A program made the translations under genes and the position numbers. The notes beneath the pieces were generated by a model that was not told the origin of the DNA, made no database searches, and saw only the letters and a list, made by a program, of their open reading frames with translations. From Mucilaginibacter sp. (GTDB lineage: Bacteria > Bacteroidota > Bacteroidia > Sphingobacteriales > Sphingobacteriaceae), in assembly GCF_028288225.1 (NCBI RefSeq), contig NZ_JAQBOC010000072.1, forward strand, positions 24,159 through 88,158: DNA of 64,000 nt, read 5' to 3'. Below, piece after piece: positions 23,822 through 32,198 of this stretch. Position 1 is the stretch's first letter, and each line of letters begins with the position of its first letter.

Positions 23822-25144
23822 CTAGGTAGTGTTATGCTTTTTTAAAGCAGGGTCTGTTCCGGTTTTTAATTCAAATATCGTAATCTCCGGCAATATTCCA
23901 ACACGTCCCCGAAAACCTAAAAAGCCATAACCTACATTTACGTACAATTGCTGCGGCCCCTGGTGATAATGCCCTGCCCATTCGTTATAAATATACTGGA
24001 TAGGGCTCCATTGAAAATGCTCAGTTCTAACGCCCATTTGCATGCCATGGGTATGCCCCGAAAACATGGCGTCAATTTGCGGATATTGCGGCAATACCTG
24101 TGCCCGCCAGTGCGACGGATCGTGCGAGAGCAGTAGTTTTACAGGCAGGTCGTCTGTGTTTTTTACGGCAAGGTCCATTCGGCCATACTTTGGAAAACGG
24201 CTCAGCTCACCCCAGTTTTCAATACCGAGAATGCCAATTTCCTCGCCATCAACTTTTAAGCGGCGGTTTTCGTTCATCAACAAATCCCAGCCCATTGTTT
24301 TGTGAATTCCTATTAATTCATCCAGATTTTTACGCCTGGCTTCGGCATTTGGCCACCAGGCATAATCGCCATAATCATGGTTGCCCAAGCATGAGTAAAC
24401 TCCAAGCGGCGCCTTTACTTTGCTAAAAATATCCTGGTAATCCTTTACCTCATCACTAATGGAGTTTACCAGGTCGCCGGTAAAAAATATAAAATCAGCT
24501 TTTTCCCTCATTAACATTTCAACTCCGCCACGCACTGCTTTTTTATTGAAAAAACTACCTGAATGGATATCCGAGATCTGCCCCAGTTTAATACCGTCAA
24601 ATGCTTTTGGCAAATTTGGGAGATATAGCTTACGGCGTATTACATGATAATCATACAGCCCGCTTTTCATGTTAAGCTTTAGAGCGGCCAGCGGAATAGC
24701 CCCTGCCAGTAAGCCTGCTTTCATCAAAAACTCTGAACGGGGAATAGCTGGCAAAGGTGTATGCGATATGGATATATCTGATTGGGGCGTATGTGATAAG
24801 GGCGTATGCGATACGCCCCTACGGAATATACGATTTTTTATAGCCAGGATCAACCTGCGAACATCATCAATCAATAAAAAAGGAATATAGGAGATCTTAA
24901 ATAAAAACACCACGAAAAAGAGCATAACAAATGCCAGCCTTATCACCAGGCCCATCTTCACAAAAACAACAAATATTAAACCTGTTATCAGTAAAACTGA
25001 TGCGATCCAGTACCAAATATGGAAAGGTCTTTTTTTCAGGAACAGCCATTTTTTAGAAACGCCTCTTAATCCGCTTAAAACATACAGATCAATTAATAAA
25101 AGTGCAGCTACCAGGAAAATTATGTGCAGGGCTTGTCCCTTCAT
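23822..25144 (-). CDS. Membrane-anchored metallophosphoesterase
   Basis: 440 aa. The N-terminal 100 residues hold about three transmembrane helices. Residues about 109-134 are a low-complexity linker rich in SHTP repeats. The catalytic domain follows, with all metal-binding blocks: QISDIHSGSF, FFTGDLVN, CLGNHDYG, LLLSHDP and FSGHTHGMQMG. It belongs to the YkuE/YaeI-type group that acts on phosphoesters at the membrane surface, some on UDP-sugar lipids; the substrate is unknown. The SHTP linker is encoded by palindromic repeat DNA (see the separate repeat entry). It is followed by the UbiA-like gene. Confidence 0.88.
   Translation of the reverse strand: MKGQALHIIFLVAALLLIDLYVLSGLRGVSKKWLFLKKRPFHIWYWIASVLLITGLIFVVFVKMGLVIRLAFVMLFFVVFLFKISYIPFLLIDDVRRLILAIKNRIFRRGVSHTPLSHTPQSDISISHTPLPAIPRSEFLMKAGLLAGAIPLAALKLNMKSGLYDYHVIRRKLYLPNLPKAFDGIKLGQISDIHSGSFFNKKAVRGGVEMLMREKADFIFFTGDLVNSISDEVKDYQDIFSKVKAPLGVYSCLGNHDYGDYAWWPNAEARRKNLDELIGIHKTMGWDLLMNENRRLKVDGEEIGILGIENWGELSRFPKYGRMDLAVKNTDDLPVKLLLSHDPSHWRAQVLPQYPQIDAMFSGHTHGMQMGVRTEHFQWSPIQYIYNEWAGHYHQGPQQLYVNVGYGFLGFRGRVGILPEITIFELKTGTDPALKKHNTT
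24757..24820. repeat. GGGCGTATGCGAT palindromic repeat inside a coding region
   Basis: A perfect 19-base palindromic unit (GGGCGTAT-GCG-ATACGCCC, 24800-24818) is preceded by two degenerate partial copies at about 24784-24797 and 24757-24770. The same unit family occurs in intergenic DNA at 28017-28115. Here it lies inside the metallophosphoesterase gene and keeps the frame, coding for the SHTP-rich linker. Confidence 0.75.
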
Positions 25145-25168
25145 TATACAGGATAAAAATTTACAGGA

Positions 25169-26671
25169 TTAATAACGATCATCATCCAGGTCCAGATCGT
25201 CCTCATCGGGCTGCAAATTAAACAAACTATTAAACATATCCGAAAACGCAAAGCCATTATCTAAAAATCCCTTATTCAATTGTGAGAATTCCGATAATCC
25301 ATGCAAAACAAACTCCATTAGTAACAGGTCCTGGTTTTCGGTTAAACGCGGGTGGAACTTTTTAACCAACGCTTTTAAGCCGGTAACTGAGTTTAAGTTC
25401 TTTTTATATTCCTGCTGCGGCAATTCATCAACTAATGATAAGTTATTGCCATCACCAAACCAGTTGATAATTTCGGCATAAGGATTTGGGGCCTTTGCTT
25501 TTTTTGATTTTTCAGGATCAGGGAAAAATTGCAGCATTAGGGTTTTGATGGCTTTGCCGATAAGAATATTCGCTACTTTACCCGGGCCTTCCAACTCGCC
25601 TTCATAAACCAGCTCTATCTTACCGGTAATTGCAGGGATGACGCCCAAAAAATCAGAAATACGTACAAAAGTGTTTTTTTCGTGATTGATGAGCATTCTT
25701 CTTTCGGCATTACTAACCAGGTTTTCAAAAGCTGATATAGTTAAACGTGCCGATACGCCTGATTTTTTGTCGATGTACTCCGAATTGCGGGCTTCGAATG
25801 CAATTTGCTCAACCAGGTCTTTAACAAGGCCGTCAGCCTCAACCGCAACGCGTTGATCGTCTGTAAGTGATGCTTCCTGCTGGGTTATTTTGCGGGAGAT
25901 CTCAACCGAACGCGGATAGTGCGTAAGGATTTGGCTCTCGATCCGATCTTTAAGTGGTGTTACAATAGCGCCACGATTGGTATAATCCTCTGGATTTGCA
26001 GTAAATACAAACTGGATATCAAGCGGTAAGCGCAATTTGAAGCCACGGATCTGGATATCCCTTTCCTGCAGAATGTTGAACAACGATACCTGGATGCGTG
26101 CCTGCAGATCCGGAAGCTCATTGATAACAAAAATCCCCCTGTGTGCGCGTGGTATTAATCCAAAGTGAATAACCCGCTCATCCGAGTAGGTCAATTTCAT
26201 GGTGGCTGCCTTGATCGGGTCAACATCGCCAATTAAATCAGCAACGGTAACATCAGGAGTAGCCAGCTTTTCGGTATATCGTTCAGAGCGATGCACCCAG
26301 GCAATCGGCGCATTATCGCCTTTGTCCAATATTTCATGATGTCCAAACCATGAGATAGGCGCTAAAGGATCATCATATAATTCTGATCCTTCAATATACG
26401 GCATCCATTCATCCAATAAGTTAACCAGCAAACGGGCTATGCGGGTTTTTGCCTGTCCGCGCAAACCCAGCAGCAAAATATTATGGCGTGAAAGTATCGC
26501 AGTTTGCAGGTCGGGTATTACCGTGTCCTCAAATCCAACAATTCCTTCAAAACCGCCTTCGCCTTTTTGCAGTTGCTTTATCAGGTTTTCACGTAACTCA
26601 TCTTTAACCGACCGGCTTTTGTAATCTGTCTTTTTTAACTGGCCGAGGGTTGTTATTTCTTGTTTGTTCAT
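25169..26671 (-). CDS. MoxR/magnesium-chelatase-like AAA+ ATPase
   Basis: 500 aa. Walker A is GLRGQAKT (69-76), Walker B is GIFVINELPDL, with Asn where many AAA+ proteins have Asp, and RIQVSLFNILQERDIQIRGF and FVFTANPEDYTNRGAIVTPLKDR give the sensor 1 and arginine-finger region. This is the ChlI-like branch often labelled magnesium chelatase. No bacteriochlorophyll genes are present, so chelation is unlikely. The gene is preceded by a VWA-domain gene on the same strand, the usual ATPase-VWA pairing of MoxR-type chaperones. The acidic C-terminus (PDEDDLDLDDD) is notable. Confidence 0.85.
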   Translation of the reverse strand: MNKQEITTLGQLKKTDYKSRSVKDELRENLIKQLQKGEGGFEGIVGFEDTVIPDLQTAILSRHNILLLGLRGQAKTRIARLLVNLLDEWMPYIEGSELYDDPLAPISWFGHHEILDKGDNAPIAWVHRSERYTEKLATPDVTVADLIGDVDPIKAATMKLTYSDERVIHFGLIPRAHRGIFVINELPDLQARIQVSLFNILQERDIQIRGFKLRLPLDIQFVFTANPEDYTNRGAIVTPLKDRIESQILTHYPRSVEISRKITQQEASLTDDQRVAVEADGLVKDLVEQIAFEARNSEYIDKKSGVSARLTISAFENLVSNAERRMLINHEKNTFVRISDFLGVIPAITGKIELVYEGELEGPGKVANILIGKAIKTLMLQFFPDPEKSKKAKAPNPYAEIINWFGDGNNLSLVDELPQQEYKKNLNSVTGLKALVKKFHPRLTENQDLLLMEFVLHGLSEFSQLNKGFLDNGFAFSDMFNSLFNLQPDEDDLDLDDDRY

Positions 26672-26679
26672 TAGTCATT

Positions 26680-26765
26680 ATTTGAATTTGAAAATTTGGC
26701 GATTTGATGATTTGAAAATGAAGATCATTAACATCTTCAAATTTTCAAATTAACTCATCTTCAAA
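26680..26765. repeat. Inverted repeat of TTTGAAAATTTG-like units
   Basis: GAATTTGAAAATTTGG and GATTTGAAAATGAAGAT on the left face ATCTTCAAATTTTCAAATTA and CATCTTCAAATC on the right. It fills the gap between the VWA and AAA genes, which are on the same strand. If it stops transcription it would lower the ATPase level relative to the VWA partner. Confidence 0.6.
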
Positions 26766-27863
26766 TCAACGAACTGTCTTTCTTCTATTTTTAATATAAT
26801 CTTCAAAAATATATTCACCCAAACCGTTTAACGAGCTGTAAAACGCTTTACCGCCATTTGTTTCGGTAAACTTACGTACAAACTGCTGCAGGTAGGGGTC
26901 TTTAGCTATCATGAATGTGGTTATAGGGATCTTAAGCCGTTTGCATTGGGCAGCCATATTAAGGGTTTTATTTACCACTTTTCTATCGAGCCCAATGCTG
27001 TTCTTATAATATTTTGTGCCTTCTTTTAAGCAGGTTGGCTTGCCATCGGTAATCATAAAGATCTGCTTGTTATGGGTTTTACGCCTGCGCAGCAAATCAG
27101 TAGCCAGTTCCAACCCGGCATAAGTATTGGTATGATAAGGCCCTACCTGTAAATAAGGCAGATCTTTTAAAGTGATAGGCCATGCATCATTACCAAACAC
27201 TACAATATCCAAAGTATCCTTAGGGTATGTGGTGCGGATCAGTTCTGCCAGTGCCATAGCTACCTTTTTTGCCGGGGTGATCCTGTCCTCCCCATAAAGG
27301 ATCATGGAGTGCGATATATCAATCATCAGCACGGTAGAAGTAAGGGTTTTATAGTCCATTTCCTCTACTTCCAGGTCGCGCTCGGTCATCATAAAATCGC
27401 CGATCCCGTGGTTTACCTGTGCGTTGTGGATGGACTGGGTCATGTTGATCTGATCCAAACTATCGCCAAATTCAAACTCGCGGCGTTCCGCATTCTTTTC
27501 ATCGCCCTGGCCAGATTGCGGCGAACGGTGATTTCCCTTACCTGATTTTTTGAGCTTACCAAAGATCTCTTCCAGCGCTGATTCACGAATGCTTTGCTCG
27601 GTCTTTGCAGTGATCCTAAACTCGCCGTTTTGCTCTTCCTCGGTCAGGTAGCCTCTTTGTTTCAGGTCATCAATGAAATTACCCATACCATATTCATCAT
27701 TGGTAAGGTTATATTGTTTATCAAGCTCATTCATCCAGGCCAAAGCTTCGCCTGCATCGCCTGCCGTATAGTTAAGCAATTCCAAAAACAACTTTAGTAA
27801 TTCCTCAAATCCGCCTTTTTGGATCTGATTGGGTTTAAACTTCGAAAATTCGAATCCGCGCAT
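26766..27863 (-). CDS. VWA-domain partner of the AAA+ ATPase
   Basis: 365 aa. An N-terminal helical region of about 110 residues is followed by a charged linker and a von Willebrand A domain (about 175-345). The metal-ion site is complete: Asp182-x-Ser184-x-Ser186 in IDISHSM, Thr in HTNTYAGLEL, and Asp in MITDGKPTC. MoxR/VWA pairs act together as metal-insertion or protein-remodelling chaperones. Here no clear client gene is next door, unless the metallophosphoesterase or UbiA-like protein downstream is one. The protein is cytoplasmic, with no signal peptide. Confidence 0.87.
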   Translation of the reverse strand: MRGFEFSKFKPNQIQKGGFEELLKLFLELLNYTAGDAGEALAWMNELDKQYNLTNDEYGMGNFIDDLKQRGYLTEEEQNGEFRITAKTEQSIRESALEEIFGKLKKSGKGNHRSPQSGQGDEKNAERREFEFGDSLDQINMTQSIHNAQVNHGIGDFMMTERDLEVEEMDYKTLTSTVLMIDISHSMILYGEDRITPAKKVAMALAELIRTTYPKDTLDIVVFGNDAWPITLKDLPYLQVGPYHTNTYAGLELATDLLRRRKTHNKQIFMITDGKPTCLKEGTKYYKNSIGLDRKVVNKTLNMAAQCKRLKIPITTFMIAKDPYLQQFVRKFTETNGGKAFYSSLNGLGEYIFEDYIKNRRKTVR

Positions 27864-28016
27864 ACAATACCCTTTCTGATATAAAATAACGGATTATTTT
27901 TCTTAAAAGTTTTAGAAAGGTGGTTTTAGATAGAATTGTTATGAGAATATGACAAACGTGGTGAGTTGGCAGTTATGAGTAGGCAGTTGGTAGTGTAATA
28001 AATTTGCAAGTCGCAG

Positions 28017-28115
28017 AGGCGTATCGCATACGCCCTTAAACGGCTGTACAATTAGGTATTTAATTGGGGGGGGGTAAATTATTTACGCATGCAAGGGCGT
28101 ATGCTATAGGCCCCT
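28017..28115. repeat. Pair of GGCGTATGCGAT palindromes in intergenic DNA
   Basis: Palindrome 28017-28036 (AGGCGTATCGCATACGCCCT) and a second, slightly mutated copy at 28094-28115 flank a run of eight to nine G. Both match the unit found inside the metallophosphoesterase gene. The pair lies between two minus-strand genes. The rest of the gap (27864-28141) has no gene. Confidence 0.7.
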
Positions 28116-28141
28116 ACAATTGACACCAATTATTTTTACAA

Positions 28142-29008
28142 CTAAAATTTCGCCAGCAAACTCTCATCATAAACTGGATTGGCTCCCCTATGACCGGCAA
28201 CAAATGCACCTACATAACAAGCTTTTTCTATCAGCTGCTGCATAGGTTCATTTTTTAACAGGCCCGAAACAAAAGCCGCAAGGAATGCATCGCCGGCGCC
28301 AACAGTATCTACTACCGATACAGGGCAGCCCGGGTGTTCATAAAATTCATAGTCGTGCCAGGCTATTGCGCCATGTTCGCCACGGGTAACACAGATGGTT
28401 TTGGGGTGATATTTTTTCTGAAACTCTATAATTTTTTCTTTTATATGGCTGTTACTGCCGCCAATTAATAATGCCGCTTCGTCCTCGTTCATCTTTATCA
28501 CATCGGCGCCGGCAACCAGCGTTTCAATGGTTGATAAGGTATAATGTGGCGCACGCAGGTTTACATCAAATATTTTTAAAGCGGTAGTTTCCTGAAGCAA
28601 GTTTAACAAGGTGTCTTTAGTTTTAGCTTCGCGACAGGCCAAACTCCCATATACAATTGCCGATGCCTTTCCGGCAGCTTTGGTAAGCGCAGTTTCAGTC
28701 AAAATATTATCCCATGAAACCGGCTCAGGGATAATGTACGTTGCAATCCCATTTTTATCCAGTTCAACGGTAACCTCGCAGGTAGGCAGTTTTTCATCCA
28801 ACTGGATCAGGTCGCTAAATAAGCCGTTTGCTTTTAAAAAGTCGACAAGGCCATCGCCCGATGCATCCCTGCCAACCCTGCTGGCAAATAAAACATTCAT
28901 GTGCTGCTGTACCAAATGACGTGCAACATTCATTGGAGCGCCGCCTGCAATTTTTTCATCGCCAAAGGCATCCCATAATATTTCGCCAAAGCAGAGTATG
29001 TTCTTCAT
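28142..29008 (-). CDS. PfkB-family carbohydrate kinase (fructokinase-like)
   Basis: 288 aa. Substrate-site motif GGAPMNVARHL (22-32), then SRVGRDASGDGLVDFL, and the C-terminal signature DTVGAGDAFLAAF, with catalytic base Asp240. FDVNLRAPHY and KMNEDEAALL are also typical. Ribokinase-family enzymes phosphorylate sugars such as fructose; the sugar is not readable here. It has no sugar transporter or catabolic neighbours, so it is likely a scavenging or housekeeping kinase. Cytoplasmic. Confidence 0.9.
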   Translation of the reverse strand: MKNILCFGEILWDAFGDEKIAGGAPMNVARHLVQQHMNVLFASRVGRDASGDGLVDFLKANGLFSDLIQLDEKLPTCEVTVELDKNGIATYIIPEPVSWDNILTETALTKAAGKASAIVYGSLACREAKTKDTLLNLLQETTALKIFDVNLRAPHYTLSTIETLVAGADVIKMNEDEAALLIGGSNSHIKEKIIEFQKKYHPKTICVTRGEHGAIAWHDYEFYEHPGCPVSVVDTVGAGDAFLAAFVSGLLKNEPMQQLIEKACYVGAFVAGHRGANPVYDESLLAKF

Positions 29009-29028
29009 AAAGGTGAAAGCTGAAAGGT

Positions 29029-29036
29029 CAAAGCTA
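29029..29036 (-). promoter_or_regulatory. Candidate -7 element (TAGCTTTG) for the PfkB kinase gene
   Basis: The minus strand TAGCTTTG matches TAnnTTTG and ends 20 bases before the ATG at 29008. The -33 region lacks a clear TTG. Confidence 0.35.
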
Positions 29037-29071
29037 AAAGGATTTTTGGTTAAAATTGTTTAAATTGCTTT

Positions 29072-29494
29072 ATGAAAAAAATCATACTCTCTTGTCTCCT
29101 GATCCTTACCTTTTGTTTTTTCCTCCATGCGCAGGATAAGCAGGCCATTTTAAAAGTATTGGAAACCCAGCGCATAGCCTGGAACAAAGGTGACATTGAT
29201 GCATATATGCAGGGGTACTGGAAATCAGATTCTTTACTGTTTGTGGGCAAAAGCGCACCCACCTATGGCTGGCAAACCACACTTGATCATTATAAAAAAG
29301 GATACCCTGACAAGGCTGCTATGGGCTTCCTTACCTTTGATATTTTAAAGGTTGAATTGCTTGATAAAACCAATGCCTTTATACTGGGTGGCTGGCATTT
29401 AAAACGCGAAAAGGATGCGCCGGGCGGTTATTTTACGCTTTGGCTTAAAAAGATTGGTGGCGAATGGAAGATAGTTTGTGACCATACGAGCTAG
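29072..29494 (+). CDS. Secreted SnoaL/DUF4440-like (NTF2-fold) protein
   Basis: 140 aa with a signal peptide (about 1-20, ending FLHAQ). The mature part starts with an NTF2-like helix (AILKVLETQRIAWNKGDIDAYMQGYW), followed by the strands DSLLFVGKSAPTYGWQTTLDHYKKGYP and YFTLWLKKIGGEWKIVCDHTS, the normal DUF4440 pattern. Such small periplasmic proteins bind small ligands or act as simple enzymes; no catalytic residues can be assigned. Confidence 0.82.
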   Translation: MKKIILSCLLILTFCFFLHAQDKQAILKVLETQRIAWNKGDIDAYMQGYWKSDSLLFVGKSAPTYGWQTTLDHYKKGYPDKAAMGFLTFDILKVELLDKTNAFILGGWHLKREKDAPGGYFTLWLKKIGGEWKIVCDHTS

Positions 29495-29529
29495 ATTTGA
29501 GATGTTAGATTTGAGATTAACATCTGAAT

Positions 29530-29634
29530 ATGAAGGCATTACTTATTATTGATATCCAGGAAGGCTCCTTTATACGGAATCTAAAGGGTGAAGAACATGA
29601 GGCGTGCGGACAAAGGCCTCTGCACCATGCTTAG
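29530..29634 (+). pseudogene. 5' fragment of an isochorismatase-type hydrolase gene
   Basis: The ATG at 29530 opens MKALLIIDIQEGSF, the characteristic first strand of the isochorismatase/cysteine-hydrolase family, in which the Asp is catalytic. After about 20 codons the reading runs into repeat-like DNA and stops at 29634. The gene is therefore a remnant of its first 60 or so bases. Nothing more of it is found downstream. Confidence 0.4.
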
Positions 29635-29686
29635 CAAGTGGATAGGCCATTGCGCTCATGCTTCGAGTGCCTCAGCATGACAGCCC
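29596..29686. repeat. Remnant of a widespread CATGCTGAGG/CGAAGCATG repeat
   Basis: The reverse strand holds GTCATGCTGAGGCACTCGAA followed by GCATGAG, a repeat seen in many bacterial genomes. A second partial piece (GCACCATGCTTAG) lies upstream. The repeat abuts, and seems to have replaced, the rest of the isochorismatase-like gene. Confidence 0.5.
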
Positions 29687-29792
29687 ATTATATGTTCAAT
29701 ATAACTTGAGTATTTTAACGTTTCAAACTACATTATTTAAACCGATCACTATTTCCTGTAACTTATTATTTTATCCTTCGTCTTATCTTTAA

Positions 29793-30611
29793 ATGGTCGA
29801 GATCTTTAATAATATCCGTAAAGTGCATCAGTTCATAAAACCATGCGATGAACTTGCCGGTCATATTGAATTTTTCTCAGAATCAACGCCGCCTGTTCCT
29901 GAAAATTCTTTTGGCTATAAAATAGTTCCACAGTTTGAAAGCGTAAAAATGTTCCCCAGCTATACGCCTACCTTCTGGATAAACCTTGGTACTCCTTATT
30001 ACTTAACTGTAGCTAATAAACAATATCTAATAAAGGAAACCGATGATATTTTAGTGTTAAGGGATACCAGCGTTGAAAAATTCAAACAACCAACCGATCA
30101 TATATTCACTGTTAAATTTTTACCCGGCGGACTCGAGGCTGTTTTAGGGATCAGCCAGGTTCAGTTTGTAGGGCAGGTAATTAATCTGAATACCTTTTTA
30201 CCTCCTGCTTTTATAAAAAAGATCAAGCAACCAATGTGCCTGGAAGAAAGGGCGCTGCTAATGGAGAGCTTTCTTTTAGCCCGTTTTAAAAATAAGAGCA
30301 AAGATCATTACCTGCAGTTTGTACACGATTGCATTGAAAATTATGATTCGGCCGATATGCAGCTAAACACATCGGAAATGGCCGAAAAGATGTTTGTAAC
30401 TTCAAAAACCATTAACCGTTATTTTAACAAGGTGGTTGGCACATCACCAAAAAACTATTTTACTATCATGCGTACCCGCACTGCCCTAACCGCATACGTA
30501 AACCGAAAAGACCTTTTTACCCCATATGATTTTGGCTATTATGATATGAGCCACTTTTATAAAGATGTGGTAAAGTTTACCGGGCGAAAGCTTACTGCTA
30601 ACAGTTTTTAA
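29793..30611 (+). CDS. AraC-family transcriptional regulator
   Basis: 272 aa. The N-terminal two thirds are a cupin-like sensing region without a recognised ligand signature. The C-terminal AraC domain (about 180-270) has the first helix-turn-helix in LNTSEMAEKMFVTSKTINRYF with KVVGTSPKNYF, and the second around YDFGYYDMSHFYKDVVKFTG. It lies directly upstream of the alpha/beta hydrolase genes and may control them, which is an inference from position. Its own promoter region contains TATCTTTA, a near match to the -7 box. Confidence 0.88.
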   Translation: MVEIFNNIRKVHQFIKPCDELAGHIEFFSESTPPVPENSFGYKIVPQFESVKMFPSYTPTFWINLGTPYYLTVANKQYLIKETDDILVLRDTSVEKFKQPTDHIFTVKFLPGGLEAVLGISQVQFVGQVINLNTFLPPAFIKKIKQPMCLEERALLMESFLLARFKNKSKDHYLQFVHDCIENYDSADMQLNTSEMAEKMFVTSKTINRYFNKVVGTSPKNYFTIMRTRTALTAYVNRKDLFTPYDFGYYDMSHFYKDVVKFTGRKLTANSF

Positions 30612-30679
30612 AGATTGTCCGTTTTTTACTAAAAATCCTTCCCACTATGCTTTTACTTTGAGGAAAATAAATAATCATC

Positions 30680-32137
30680 ATGATAAAGCATATTATACTC
30701 ATATTCCTATTCATAACTTCCTTTCAGCATATTTCAATTGCCCAGCAAAAGGGAACTTACACCCCAAAAATTGAACCTTGCGCATGCATATTTAAAGCGG
30801 ATAGCAGTTTAAAAACCCGTTGCGCCTATTTGGTTGTGCCTGAAAACAGGAGCAAGCCGAATGGCAAAACTATAAAGCTGCCTTTTATTTATGTAGAAAG
30901 CAGCAACCCCAATAAACAAAAAGATCCCGTACTTTATACTGCCGGTGGCCCCGGAGCAAGTTCATTAAGTGGCGTACGTTTTATCCACTACCGCCAGTTT
31001 GTAAAAAACAGGGATTACATTGCCTTTGAACAAAGGGGTACAACCTTTGCCCAGCCATGCCTCTCGTGCGATGGAATTAGTGAGGCGGTAAAAAACGCCT
31101 ATCGTAAAAACCTGCCATTAGATAGTTCGATTACTCAGGAAGCAAAAAACTGCCGTAAGAAACTGATTGCAGATGGCAATGACCTTTCAGCATACAATAC
31201 CATTGAAAATGCAGCTGATATTGAGGATTTGCGCCGTGCCTTAAAAATCGACTCCATAAACTTAATAGGCATCTCATACAGCGGCGGACTGATGATGACC
31301 GTAATGCGTAACTATCCGCAGCATATCCGTTCTGTTGTCCTTGATTCGGCGCTGCCTGGTTTTGTAAATTACGAGGAGGATGCCTTGTTCAGTATCAACC
31401 AATCTTTTAACAAGGTGTTTGGCAATTGTGAGCGTGACTCTACCGCTAATCCATTGTATAATAATTTAAAACAACGGTTCCAGGAGTATTTTTCATCCAT
31501 CGGCAATAAGGAGTTTACTTTGAAATATTTAGAAAAAGGCAGCGGCGATAGCATCAGCATAAAATACAGGCGTAGTGATCTGCTCGATTTTTTAGTTGAT
31601 AAACTCACCAGCAACGGTGAATTAAAAAATGTTCCTTACCTGGTTACTCAATTTATTGCAGGCAATCAGAAAGTTTATATGACCAAATACTTTGATAACA
31701 TTTTTAATGCGGGTAAAAGTAATACTTTAGGGATGCGTTATTCTATGTATTGCTCTGAGCAGATCTACTTTGCCGATCAACATTTGATTGATAAGCAAAA
31801 TGAGATTTTTCCCTACCTTGCGGGATACCGCTTTAATGATGTTGATCACCCGATATGTAATTGCTGGAATGTAAAACCAGTTAGCAGCATTGCCAAAACA
31901 CCTCTGTATTCAAACATCCCGGCTTTGCTGTCGACAGGAGATACCGATCCATACTGCCCGGCTTTTTACAACGATGTAATTCACCATTATATGCCCAATA
32001 GTCAGCGTATATTGTTTACTGATAAAACGCATGGCCCTGCATTAAACTCCAGGGAAGGCGATGTTTTAATAGCCCAATTCCTTGACCATCCCTTTCGGCC
32101 GGTAAAAACCGATGGAAAGAAGATAACAACATGGTAG
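30680..32137 (+). CDS. Secreted alpha/beta hydrolase, proline-iminopeptidase/TAP-like
   Basis: 485 aa with a signal peptide (about 1-21, ending ISIAQ). The oxyanion motif DPVLYTAGGPGASSLSG is followed by FEQRGTTFAQPCLSC, and the nucleophile Ser lies in LIGISYSGGLMM. The catalytic Asp is in LLSTGDTDPYCP and His in DKTHGPALN. The N-terminal CACIFKADSSLKTRCAYL and RFNDVDHPICNCW contribute cysteines for disulfides. It is a predicted periplasmic peptidase of the SCO7095/TAP family, releasing N-terminal residues; the substrate is unknown. Its start follows the AraC-type regulator by 68 bases. Confidence 0.85.
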   Translation: MIKHIILIFLFITSFQHISIAQQKGTYTPKIEPCACIFKADSSLKTRCAYLVVPENRSKPNGKTIKLPFIYVESSNPNKQKDPVLYTAGGPGASSLSGVRFIHYRQFVKNRDYIAFEQRGTTFAQPCLSCDGISEAVKNAYRKNLPLDSSITQEAKNCRKKLIADGNDLSAYNTIENAADIEDLRRALKIDSINLIGISYSGGLMMTVMRNYPQHIRSVVLDSALPGFVNYEEDALFSINQSFNKVFGNCERDSTANPLYNNLKQRFQEYFSSIGNKEFTLKYLEKGSGDSISIKYRRSDLLDFLVDKLTSNGELKNVPYLVTQFIAGNQKVYMTKYFDNIFNAGKSNTLGMRYSMYCSEQIYFADQHLIDKQNEIFPYLAGYRFNDVDHPICNCWNVKPVSSIAKTPLYSNIPALLSTGDTDPYCPAFYNDVIHHYMPNSQRILFTDKTHGPALNSREGDVLIAQFLDHPFRPVKTDGKKITTW

Positions 32138-32198
32138 AGTTAGTTAGTGAATTAGTGAGTTGGTGAATTAGTGATTTAAAAAATTATCAAATTGAATT

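Noticed and set aside
24757..24820. CRISPR-like array, because of the tandem GGCGTATGCGAT units
   Set aside because: Units are adjacent and degenerate, there are no spacers, and they lie inside a coding frame; there are no cas genes in the window.
25169..26671. Reading the AAA ATPase as a true magnesium chelatase for chlorophyll synthesis
   Set aside because: No other bacteriochlorophyll genes are present, and the VWA pairing fits MoxR-type chaperones.
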